A DNA stretch of 64,000 nt from Larus michahellis (Eukaryota > Chordata > Aves > Charadriiformes > Laridae), in assembly GCF_964199755.1 (NCBI RefSeq), contig NC_133930.1:28483571-28547570 (forward strand). The letters are read 5' to 3'. Below the pieces are notes generated by a model. It was not told the DNA's origin. It made no database searches and saw nothing but the letters and a program-made list of their open reading frames with translations. Within the stretch, counting starts at the first letter, position 1. Each line of letters starts with the position of its first letter. Positions 14,237-26,300 of this stretch are shown here, piece by piece. The position numbers and the translations under genes were made by a program.

Positions 14237-15735
14237 CGTAAAACCAACAAAATGGACAAGGTTCACTTGAAAATTACAGGTTAAAAACATCTACATGATT
14301 GTTTTCCAGCACTCCAAAATTATGAAATTCCCAATAGAAAAGGAAATGGGGAACAGCATGACTTCACTCACACACTGGAGGCAGCAGAAAGGAAGTGGAA
14401 GAGAAAGAAAAAAGGGGCTTATGAAGGGTTCTTGCTGCCATTGTGTTAAACTAGCAGGGAGAATGGTAAGGAGGGATCAGAACTAACTGAAAATACTTGG
14501 TTACCAGTAATGGATACATTCTTTTTTGTACAGGTATTCCTGGCATTTTCAAAATCTGACAAATAGCACAAAGCAGTGTAGATTTGGTAGGGAAGGCTGC
14601 TTTGCTGCTGAAATGAGATTATCATGGTAAAGTCCCTTTGGTCACATCCTGAGACTGATGCAAGTTTTAGACGAAAAGCAAATGACTGAAAACCAAGTAA
14701 AGGATTTGGTTCTTAGTTTAACAGCTGTATGACTTAATACATTTAAACCCAAAACCTATTTGGAAGTGTGCACTGAATGAAGGAGATCCTATGAAACCTA
14801 TTAAGATAACCATAAATTATAATAGCAGTTTACAAAACTCAGTGTTTGAAAAAAACCCAGCCGGTTGTTCAATGAGGCTGAAGCTCTCCAACTCTCAACT
14901 TTAGCTCAAAGAATGTAATCCTGTCTCATTTGTCACTAATCCTCACCAGATCCAACTCAAAAACAGATGTTAGATTTAATCTTTCCTTAGAGATGCCAAT
15001 ATTTCAGGAGCCAAGAGGAGGGCAGAAATGCGCTCTTACAGGGCATGGTTTCTACAGTCATACATGCTCAATTGAACGTGCAATTTTTCTTCCATCAGAG
15101 AAAAGCTGTTCAGCCTATTCAGCCACCTTTAGGCTTCCTACATTTTCCTCTGTTTCATCTTCTTCTGAAATAGCAAACGCAAGTGCAAACTTCCTAGTGA
15201 AGTAGCCCATTTTCCTTTGTCAAAGGGTACATATCAATTTCACTCATCTTGGTCTCATCATTGGTTTTATCTTTGTCTCATCTGGTTTTATCATTGTGTT
15301 GCCCAAAGACAAAATCAGAACAGTAGTAGTCAGTGCTGAAGTTTGAGAATCTTCATAACCTCACATTTTTATGGTTGGGCTTATTATTAGTCTACAGACA
15401 GAAGGCACTTTCAGACAGGAAGCAGAATCTTGGTTCTACTGAAGTCTAAAGAAAATTTGCTGTTGACTTCAGTACAGAATATTAACTGGAGACTGTAACA
15501 GTGCATATGCATGTAGAGTGAATAGCATGATTTACATGCTTTTTAAAATCCTTTGTAGAAATACGATGAGTGGAGTGGAAATGAGAAAGTAAATTGTGAT
15601 TCATATTCTGTATTAAACTCTCTTCCTCCTTCATGGAAGTTAACTCAACAACATTAGTAGCTGCTGCATAGATATTCTATTTTGGAAATACCTCAACAGC
15701 TATCTGAACTCACTAACTCACTGTAGCCTTTCTTC

Positions 15736-15758
15736 TTTTTTTTTTTTTTTTTTTTTTT
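15736..15758. repeat. T(23) homopolymer run
   Basis: An uninterrupted run of 23 thymines. It may be the tail of an old retroposed element on the minus strand, but I recognise no element next to it. Confidence 0.9.
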
Positions 15759-17375
15759 GTAAAAGTCAAAGAAAGAGTTTATTTGTTGTTCTGTTTTTCA
15801 AAATAGTGTGTTTCCAAATATACTTATTTACATAAAGAAAGGAACCGTGAGGATGCTTGTCTTTTCTAAAGAAATTAACTTTTTAATAAGCTTGGGAGTG
15901 ATAGGTTTAGGGTTTTTTTATGTTTAAGTGCCAATACAGCATGGAAATCTCTGTCTCAGTGAGATTTCCAGATTAAGTTTTCAAAACCGAGGAGCTGAAA
16001 TACTACTGATAAAAGCTAGAACTGTTAATGTCTATCCAGGTTTAAACTAACCTCAGTGTTTAGAATCACACACCGCTGTGCTATGTAGCATAACATTTTA
16101 AATACTAAGTGCTGAAGAAAGAAAGAATTTTTAAAGTGCTTATATGGGAAACCCAAAAGGTCCCTAGGAGATATTTAAAACAAAAATTCTTCAATTCATC
16201 CCCCCTTAATTATTGTTGAGTATTAAAATGAGATCAGCTACTCCAGAGTCAGATAAAACAAAAATATTGTGGAACTGTGCTATTAAAGCTTTGGAGTTCA
16301 CTACTGAAGTTATTTAAAGAAGAAAGGACTGCTCCTTAACTATTTCTTGCATGGTGGTCAAATCTGCAGTCTCTTCTAGATATCCTCAGGACTCACATTT
16401 TATGGAATTAAATTCTGCTCAAGGTAAAGATCATGCCTCCATTTAAATCAGCATGGGTTTGCTACCAACATGAAAGGAGATGAGAAGAGATGCTACATTT
16501 AATCTTTAGTCAATTAATTTCTACATCATGGGGTTTGGCAGATTGAAGGGAAAAAAAAAAGCAGCAAGGTGATCCATATTTAGACTGCAAGTTTGTACTT
16601 TCCCTCCCCTTTTAGGTGCTCTTCTGTTGGATTATATAGCACCTTTGTGATTATGCTGGTCACTGACTTTAAACATTTTTCTTCGTAGGCTTGGTCCCGT
16701 GATGTGTGTAGCCGTGGACGGTGGAATAAACCCATATGATCAGTGAAAGCAGCCAAAGGTTAGTAGTGCAAGGAAATTATTCTTTCTGGTAATTTCAAGC
16801 AGTTCTGCTGCCTCTGCCTTAACTCCATGTTCCAGAAAGATTGAAATTTTGTGTGGAAGAAGGGAGTAACCGGCAGCCAAGACACAAGAGAGCAAATAGA
16901 CACAACTCACTGTCACTTCTATGTATTTTTGGCAGCATTTCAATAATCTAAGAAAAGCAGTAAATAACATAGCTGGGTTCCCAATTGCTATGGTCTTTCT
17001 GAAGCATTTTATACCCATGTTGCTGGGAAAGAATCAGATACACAAAATGAAAGACATTTGAAGGACAGGGCCTTATTTTGAAGGGAAAAATGCCAACAGG
17101 CATATTTTATGTTCAAGTTGTGTGAGTTTGCCTGTGCTTAAAATGAATTTTGGAAAAGAAAGCACACCTTTTTCCCTTTTGGAACGAAGTGGAGTCTTTT
17201 TCGTTATTCAGAGGATTCACTTCCCCTTCTCCCTTTTTGATAAGTCAAGCCCAAAGAGTCTTCAAGATCCATCTGTTCCTTGTTTTGCCCAGGGAGTTAG
17301 AGTGACAAGGAAAGGTAGCAGAATGCATACTCCCTAACAATCCTCTCTGATGGAATGTACACACTTATATAGATT

Positions 17376-17446
17376 ACATACATACACATACGCACACACA
17401 CACAAAATACAGTTCGTATATATATAGTGTGTATATATATGTATAC
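17376..17446. repeat. CA / TA dinucleotide microsatellite
   Basis: ACATAC-type and CGCACACACACACA repeats pass into TATATATA and GTGTATATATATGT. The mixed purine-pyrimidine alternating tract is likely to be polymorphic in length. Confidence 0.85.
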
Positions 17447-19055
17447 CATCACCAATCTAGGCACTAGATTGGAGCTAGGGACTGAAAGTATAATTATTAG
17501 GTACTTGTCCCAGTAGTAAGCAGGGGTTTTTAGCCATTTCCACTATCACAGGTGTTTTTTGAATCATCATTTTAGAGTTCCTACAATTTTTGCTTCAGTT
17601 ACTACTCCTTCTTTGTGCATTGATTGATTGTCTAAATTTTCCATCTTAAAGTTTTGTGACTGAGCCTTTGGCTTCACACAGTATCTCAAAGATAATTCCA
17701 CGGTCTACCCTGGTAGGAGGAAGTGATCTGTTTGCAAGCAGGTTTTTAAGATGCCTGCTCTTGTCCACAGCCTAACTAGTTCACAGAGATGTGCTTTTAT
17801 CTGTCTTTAGAAGCAGGATTATCTAGCACGGAGCTTCCTGAAAAAGAAACAGTAGAGTCTTTAGTAATCCAACCACCTTCATGCTATCCACCCATCATTT
17901 CCAAGAACGGTGACATAAATAGCATCGACATGTCACAGATGACAGAGGGAAAATGTGTCTAGTTTTCCAATGTAGCCTCTGCCTCTTTGGGTAGATGCAT
18001 GTACACAAACACAGACACACACACACATGCAGAAAAGTGCATCCCTCAAGAGGTAAGGCAAAACATAGCAGCCTTAATTAAGACGAACCAAAATTCATAA
18101 CCAATATTTTAGATGAACCCCAAATTCAGGAGAAACTCCCTGTATGATCAGCGGAACATAAAATTTTGCCAGAAGGCAATTATTAATCTGCCTTGTCACA
18201 CTGTACCATTAGAAAGGCTTGGAGCACTCTTGGGTGTCAATTACTCTGGAGACCTAGGGGGTTGTTGACATTAGTTCTATAATTAGTTTTATAGTGGAGA
18301 TTTTGCCCACCTGTTTAGAAACAAAAAACCCTAGATTAAGTCTATAAAACTGAATGTAATTTGGAGAGTTGTCAAAGGTCTTTCCTCCCCCAAATCTGCC
18401 AGGTAAATATCGCTGGGATTAAAACAAAGAAAATAAATTAATCTCCACCTTCTTATTACAATACAAAGTGAGAGAAGCCAGGAAACGGCGCAAAACCTGA
18501 TGGTACACGGTGTCCTCAGATCACTTGACCATTGTTTTCTCTCACAGCAGCACATGTTAATGATACAAAGAAGTTTAACGTTTTTTGGCTTTGGCTTTTC
18601 ATGTCACAACCATAATAAATGTGCACATTATTGTTTGTATTGCCATGTCCTTTAGATGCACCGCCAATTTCTAGCGCCAGTGCATGCACAGCCAAGGACA
18701 AGATTTTGCCCACAAATAGCCTGGCTGAATTAAATTAAGCAGAAACATCGCCATACAGATTCAGCTGTGAAGTAGCGTGTCATGGTACAGCATGTTTATG
18801 TTGCAAAGATGTTGTATGGGCCAAACTTGATTTAAACCACCAGTTCTACCACAGGAAGACCAAAGCTTCTTTGTTCTCCACTAACCAATTTAATTATGTT
18901 TTAAAAGGCCTTTGTCTTATTAGGGCCTAAGACGTCCTTAGTTGCATTCAGTTAAAAAAATCCAACAACCTCCAAAACAATAAAACAGACAATAAAACGT
19001 TAAAGCCAGGAGAACAGGAAGAAATAAAGAGAACTGGTTTTCTGTTTGTTTTAAG

Positions 19056-19085
19056 GAATTTGGACAACACATAAAAAAATCAAAT
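19056..19085 (+). other. ZNF366: 5' UTR part of the first coding exon of ZNF366, with presumed splice acceptor
   Basis: A pyrimidine-rich tract ending TTTGTTTTAAG at 19055 is a plausible acceptor. That would leave 30 bases of untranslated sequence before the first ATG. No in-frame stop occurs in these 30 bases, so the boundary rests on the acceptor match and on where similarity to the family begins. Confidence 0.55.
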
Positions 19086-20384
19086 ATGATGAAGAATGAA
19101 GAAACGAGTTTTAATGTGGACAGTACCCAAGCCTCTCCCTTCTCCCGCTGCCTGCAGCCTCTAAGCCCAGTTACAAAGCCACACAGAACAACTCCATTTG
19201 GTGAAGAATTCAGACCGCACCTCTCACATTTCCGCTATGGTCCTCCTCCTCTTGGAGACATGGAAACATTCCAGGGTTCCTTGGAAGGAGGGTCTCGGAA
19301 ACGGAAGAGCATGCCAACAAAAATGCCTCCTTCCATCGCTCTTGAGGGTTCCTCGTCACCACCAGGCAGACCTGAAGATCACAATGACATAGGCGCTTCC
19401 AGTCTCCCCTTGGTTTTCCAACAGCCAGCACAGCCCAAATACAGTTCCCAGATGATCGACCTTTGCAACTTTGGTTTTCAGTTCTACAGAACCCTGGAGC
19501 ACTTTGGAGCCAAGCCAATTAAGCAAGAACCAGTGAAGCCTAACATCGCATGGCCCAGTAGCCCAGCATTCATGCAGGCTCCTTACCCTTATTACCCTAA
19601 AGTCCACCCTGGCTTAATGTTTCCTTTTATTGTGCCACCAAACTTTCATTTCAGGAACCCCTTTCAAATGAAAAGACCTCCAGAGCCACCATTCAGGAGG
19701 GCTGAAGTAAAAGAAAGTGGTGAAAATAAACAGAAAGTGGAAAGAGTAGATGTCAACCTTCAGATAGATGACAGTTACTATGTTGATGTTGGGGGTGAAC
19801 AGAAACGCTGGCAATGTCCCATGTGTGAGAAGTCCTACACATCCAAGTACAATTTGGTGACCCATATCTTGGGGCACAGTGGCATTAAGCCACATGCTTG
19901 CACTCGTTGCGGCAAGCTTTTCAAGCAGCTGAGCCACTTGCACACACATATGTTGACACACCAGGGCACTCGGCCACATAAATGCCAGGTGTGCCACAAG
20001 GCTTTCACTCAAACCAGTCACCTTAAGAGACACATGATGCAACACAGTGACATCAAGCCTTACAACTGCAGGATCTGTGGCAGAGGCTTTGCCTACCCCA
20101 GTGAGCTGAAAGCACATGAGTCTAAGCACGAGAGTGGCCGAGAGAACATTTGTGTGGAGTGTGGTCTGGACTTCCCAACCCTGGCCCAGCTGAAGAGACA
20201 CTTAACAACCCACCGTGGCCCTATACAGTACAATTGCACTGAATGTGATAAGACCTTCCAGTACCCGAGCCAGCTGCAAAACCACATGATGAAGCACAAA
20301 GACATCCGCCCCTACATCTGCACTGAATGTGGCATGGAGTTCGTGCAGCCCCATCACCTCAAACAGCACTCCCTGACTCACAAG
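19086..20384 (+). CDS. ZNF366: ZNF366 first coding exon: N-terminal region and fingers 1-7
   Basis: This exon encodes residues 1-433. Residues 1-240 are low in fingers and rich in proline, with RKRKS at 71-75 as a possible nuclear-localisation signal and a family-conserved stretch around 118-150 (SQMIDLCNFGFQFYR, then KQEPVKP). Fingers 1-7 have zinc ligands C244/C247/H260/H264, C272/C275/H288/H292, C300/C303/H316/H320, C328/C331/H344/H348, C356/C359/H372/H376, C384/C387/H400/H404 and C412/C415/H428/H432. The exon ends AAG|GTAAGC in phase 0. Two ATG codons stand in tandem at 19086; I chose the first. The frame stays open back to the presumed acceptor at 19055, so a few extra N-terminal residues from an upstream exon cannot be excluded. 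Reading on into the intron gives 21 more codons before a stop at 20448-20450. Confidence 0.95.
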
Positions 20385-23300
20385 GTAAGCCAGCACGGGT
20401 TGCGCTCTCACCTTGCATGGGAAGGTAGCACAAGGATTACAGGCTACTGAGGATACACGCTTGTACCTCCTCAAAAAGAAGGTAATTGGTCTGTAGAGCC
20501 TCGTGCTGGCCCTTTGCCAGCTGGAGAGTTTTATGCGAAGCAAAAGCAAAAGCCCCAGCGGCGCTGGCAATAGTAGAAGGTGGACTTCTCTGTCAGTCTT
20601 CAGAAAGTACACGCAAAACCCACTTTGTGATAAACAGGAATCCAATTAAACCACCTGTATGACTTCCCAAAACTGTATTTGCACCTCTCCATTTCTAGGT
20701 TTTATCTTCAGAATGACCTTCTGTAACATAGCATAATTTTGTAGAGCTGTAAACCCCCCCCCAAAATCTTAACAGAAATTCTCTACTGAAAACCAGCTCT
20801 ATCGCTTTCTTTAATTGGGAAGTGTGTGGATTTGCAATAGACTGTGTGTATGCAGCAAAAGAAAGTATATCATTACTCATCAGATTTTGAATAATCATTG
20901 TAATGAGACATTTAGGGAAATAAAAAAAAAAAAAAACAAACCCTAAGAAAAACCCCCCTTTGTGCATAAATTATCCGGAATGCCTGTTAATAAAAGTGGA
21001 CAAGCAGGTCCGTAATCCTAGCCAATTCCTATTAAGTGGCAGTCTTGCCACTGCTGACAGCAATGACAGCAGAGTCAGTTGAGGTTAGGAGCAGGCTTTG
21101 GAACACATCCAGAAAAATCACTTTCAAAAATAGGAAAAATATAACTGTTCCATTCAAGAATGTCTGAAATTGGCACATCCACCATTACAAAAATGTTAAG
21201 ACAAGTCAAAACCCCGCACATTTTATAAAAATTTGCTTCCTGCTTGCCATATTTTCCATTTAACACTTGGATTTTGGCTTTTATTTGAAAAACATTAAAA
21301 ATACTGAAAGCTACAGCATTTCAGTTCTATAGACACATTTTCTTTTAAAAACCAACAACCTCTACTTCCACATTTGCTTTTTCTTCCTTACTTCATGATT
21401 ATAGTTTCTGCTCCTTCTGGAGATTCCCTGGTCTTTGGATTTACCATGCAAAATTCTACTAATTTAAGACTTGGTATTTTTTTTTTTGTTGTCACAGGAA
21501 ATGCAATGCCCCTGAGCCTTTAGAGAGCTTCTGCTTCTTTGTCCACAGCTGCAGGTGGATTCAGCTGTGAATATAATTAGCAGTACTTAGCTGCCCAAAT
21601 GCAGCCTCACATCAGACAGGCAGATACTTAAAGCCGCTGTTGGTGTTCACAGTTTAGCTTTGCAATTAACTGTGAAAACCACTGACTGGCACAAAAGTAG
21701 AGATTGTTTCAAGTCTTCTTTGTAATGGGAGCCTTCAGGAAGAGTAATTGCTCTCTGCATTTCACTAGTAAATCCTCATTACCTTCAGCAGGTTATACTC
21801 AAACTCTCAAAGTGTGTAGTGGTAAATTCATTGGCCTTCATAGCACCTAAATGACTTTTTGAGGAGCTGGCAGTTAGACCACATAGGTGTGAGCAAGAAT
21901 ATTGAATTATGCGTCAGTAAATTGACTGGGTGGCATAAAAGGCACTAGAAATGGTCTGTAAACATCAGAAAAACTGAGATCACTCCATTAGGGTTAGTGC
22001 ATGTCCCACTAAAAGTGAACAGTTTTTTCTCATCATTGAATGTAACACGTTTATCCTTATTTAGTGACATTGTTAGACTCCTGCTTGGTCACTTCAGATT
22101 ACTTTCTATAGCTTTCTTCAAAAGATTACTTTCCATAGCTTTCTTCAAAGGAGGGCCATGCCTTTTTCAGAAGTCAATGACATTCAATTATCAAAGGCAA
22201 GCACTACTTTAGTCTCTTAACTGGTTAGCTTTAATTCTTGGTCAAACATGAACACAAAAGCGTACACGTTTGACCGATCCTTCACATAAGCAGCAGCATA
22301 GGACAGAGAAGCTCTCCTACTGACAATGTCTCATTGGTTTGTAAACTTACTGTTGGAAACAAAACTCATTCATTATTTCATTAAGCTTATGTTTTGTTTT
22401 CCTTCTCTGCTTCTCATATTCTTGTAAGAATTTGCCAGGAAAAAAATACATAAATACCTATTACTTGAGCAAATCTTGTTAAAAGTGAAATAATTTATTA
22501 CCTGCTTCGCTAATGCAGAGTGAATAATTCACAATTGCTGTACTGAAGATGAAATGATCTAGAAAATTTTCCATCTACAGAATTTTCTGATTTTTTTCTT
22601 TTCTCACAGGGTGTGAAAGAGCACAAATGTGGGATTTGTGGCCGGGAATTTACTCTGCTGGCCAACATGAAGCGACATGTCCTGATCCACACCAATATCA
22701 GAGCCTATCAATGCCATTTGTGCTTCAAGAGCTTTGTGCAAAAGCAGACTCTCAAGGCCCACATGATTGTTCACTCTGATGTCAAACCCTTCAAGTGCAA
22801 GGTAAGTGCATTCGATTGCAGAGGCATTAACCCACTGCATATTTCTGTGATACTATCATCTTGCGATATAGCAGAATTAGAAAAACAAGACCTGTGAACA
22901 CATACGGCAGTAGCATTTAAATTAACATAAACCAGCCTGGTTTTCTTTCTTACATAGCACGAAATAATGGAGGTAAATATCTGTGGTTTACTCCCTTCGC
23001 CTTCAATACCAGTAACTTTCATCCTCAAATATTTTTTTCTGCTTCATGAGCATTTAAATGCCATGGCAGTTTGAGGACAATAGACATACCTGACATTTGC
23101 CAAGTACAGCCATCCAAACAGAAGTCTAAGTGCTTAATAGCTTGAATCACTGACTAAAAACATAGATCAAGTCGTGCACCCCACAGATGACCATGGAAAA
23201 GCCGTAGACACTACTTCACACAGCGATGTGATGTGACAGTTCCGGGAAGGACTCAAAGAAAGCCACTGCAAAATACAACTGCAGAAGGGATTTGAACGGG

Positions 23301-26300
23301 CCAAGTGTAATTACCAGACTGAAATTCAGGGCAGGACATCAGCAGCTGAACAAAATAGCCTCTGAGACCATTTGGTCTTTTTAGGATTCTGTGCAAATTC
23401 CAGTTTGCTGCCTCCCTTGCCAACATTCCCTTTCCATCCCCTCTTATTCTCCCTCCCCATAAACCTTTGAGGCTTTGGCTTTCTTGACCGTGCTTGTCTC
23501 TAATATCTTCCTTATGAATTATTCATGTTTATATTCTTACTCAGTATTAGACATTACATCTGTTCCTTTTGCTGCCTACCTGAATCATTACTGTAGTAAC
23601 ACCTTGTGAAGCCAAAGGTTGTAGGTTTTACCCCCACTTTGATCTGCTCTAAGAGGGCTATAAATATAGAGTGGAACATAGTACCCAGTTTATGCCTAAA
23701 TAACTGAAGATTGAGCTGGAAGAAATTTCTAGAACTCTTTCATGCAACATCTTTATGGAATTAAATACATTCTTAAAAGGAACGTTTCATAGAGAAGCAG
23801 AGCTGAATGAAAAATTTTAAGTGGAATTATTTTCTCTTGAAAAATGTAGAACTTCAAAATGTCATAGGAAAATATGGCATTCAGTGATAATTTTAATAGG
23901 AAAATGTAAAAATTAATCTTTTTTACTTTCTCATTTTGCTTTGATAACTTTGAGGCATATCGCTTTGAAATAATAACAGCAAAGTCTTTCTACTTTTTGT
24001 TTAATTTTAATTTATGTCCTATTAAAACGGTCTTTTTTATAGTAGGACTTATGCTATTCTATATTGATAAAATAATTTCTGTTACTGAAATGCTTGGGTA
24101 GTTCCATATCAAGTCTGCTGGAGACTTTCAGTCTTTGAGAACACCTGTGAAACTGTCTTTTGCTTCCCATTTGGTCAAAGTCCTCCTCTGACCCCTCAAA
24201 TTTCAGAAAAGAGACTCAATTGTTTGATTAACTGTGCTGGATGCAGTATCTGGACCCACACATGTGCATGTGCATGTGCATATTAGCTAAAAGTTTGTGT
24301 TCAGGTTAGGGTTTGATGATGACAGACTATTAAAACTTGGAGATGGCAATAGTTTGAACTGGGAACTGGAGTACCACGACTATGTTTTCCAGCCAGTAAC
24401 AAAAGCTTTACAGGAACACCTGTTTTTGCTATTTTTTGTACTTCTCTGTCCCCACCCAATGTTCCTAGGAGGAAAGAAACAAGTAAGAAACAAGTAAGTG
24501 AACCAGTTTCTCCTGTGACTGAAGTGGTACGAATCAACATCAGTGCCCTGAACGGAGTGGAGGTTGTGACAATAAGCAAAGGGAGAATCAGGAATTGCTC
24601 TTTGGTGTTAGGAGCATCCCTTGCCTCTCTGGAAGAGCCCTTGAAAGACTTGAGCAAGTGTTTCTGGCTGGTATTCAGAGGGTTAAGGCAATGACCAGAT
24701 AGCAGCCTTTTGGCACCAAGCTCCTCCTCAGCAGAAGGAAGGATATAGCTGTATGAACAGCCTGCTTAACAATGGCTCACATGTCCCCGGGGAACCGCCT
24801 GCAAATAGATTTCATCTTGCTTTCTCTTGTACTTTTCAAAGCTTCCTGTTTTCTCACGGTCCTTTTGGACAGTTTACAGTCTTTCTCCCTCTCCCTCTCT
24901 CTTTGAGGAAAGGAACACCCTTCTTATGAAGAAAAAAAAAAAAGAAGAAGAAGAATGCAAGGGAAAGAGAGCACAGCAGTAGCCTTTCTACTTCACCACA
25001 TGCAATGGTTTTCTTTACCTTTTTCTCACAGCAAAAGAAAACAGGAGGCTTTCCTATGTGTCTAATCACAGCTAAGCACGGACTATCTGAAGTGAGGGAG
25101 TAGCAAATAGTTGTCCCTTCTGTTTCCTCAGCCAGCTGCAGCCTGGATCTGTGTTTGATTTTTCTCTGAAGAGTGAACTTCTCTGTAGCCTTTAAAGGCC
25201 CGAGCCCATGCTGCCTTGTTTATTTCTGTTTAAAAAAACCCCACCGAAGTGGTCTGAAGGAATTGCACCAACTGGTGCAATAGTGCTAATCCTGATTTGT
25301 AGAGGAAGCTTCTATGAAATTTACAGTTGCTTTTAGTGCTGAAGTCAGCAACGTTCCAGACCTCCAACAAAGAATGCAATGAAGTTTTCTCCAGCCCAGC
25401 CAAATACACTTTGCAGCGAATGTTTTGAACTCCACTTTTTTCCTCATCTAAAATCGTGGATTTAGATCAGGAGTCAAAACCAAATAAAGTGTAAGAGATA
25501 AGTACTTTGGGAAGAAAAAAACCAACAGACTGACAAATCTAGAAGGGTGATACTTCATGTGGTGGTGTAGGAAGACAAAATGTAGTGTTTAACTAATTCA
25601 GCTTTTCTAGCAAGTTGTACTGAAATCCATTTTACCAGCAAGTGGAACAAAGTGTGTTCAGCAGACTTGCAGCTGAGGTCTTTCTCTTCAGGGTTTTAGT
25701 TCTATTTTGCCTAAAGTAGACAGCCTAACAAAAGGTCCACAAGTGAACCATGCTGTTCCTGCAACCCCAAGATCTCTTGCATGAACTTTGCATCTCTCTG
25801 AGTGCTAAGGTGCTTTGTGGTGACTTCTGCTGGAGCTCCCTCCCATGCAACTGGCTCAAGATCATCTTTCACACTCTGCTGATCAGTGCTCACATCCCTG
25901 CCCTTTGACAGAGAAAGAAAATCTTGTACACCTTCCTAGTTTGTTCTGAAGACTCAAGCTCTTCTTTAAGCACTAGCTGTGAACGCCAGCTGGCTCTGAG
26001 TTGCTATATTCCAGTACGTGAGCCCAAAACCTGCTCCCTTCACCCTCTGGATCATGCAAATTCATCTGAAAGTTGTCTTGTGTTTTTTGAAAGGGATAGA
26101 TTACCCAGAAACCATGCTACACAGAGCCATCGTTCTGAAAAACAATTTTCATATCTGCATTTCTTTCATTTTCCTGCCACACCTCTCCACTTTAGTACCA
26201 TTTCCTCATGTACCCAGAGGAGATCTCAGGACAGGAACACAATACACATCCCTAAGACTGTGCATGACTTTGGGAAATGGAAAACCTACCCCCTTTATTC

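Larger units (their letters stand above)
1..19055. other. Upstream region or first intron of ZNF366; no confirmed gene
   Basis: About 19 kb of AT-rich sequence with many stops in all frames. The short open frames here show no recognisable domain. Contents I can name are a GA-rich repeat near 1 kb, a pyrimidine-rich imperfect repeat near 2.1 kb, a T run at 15736, a CA/TA repeat near 17.4 kb, and a probable old CR1 remnant near 14.2 kb. A possible leader exon ends at 1088. The ZNF366 promoter must lie here or to the left of the window; no TATA box or CpG island can be assigned with confidence. Confidence 0.6.

Noticed and set aside
19614-20645. Long open frames on the minus strand opposite ZNF366 fingers
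   Set aside because: They mirror the codon periodicity of the zinc-finger exon and have no protein character; they are shadows of ZNF366.
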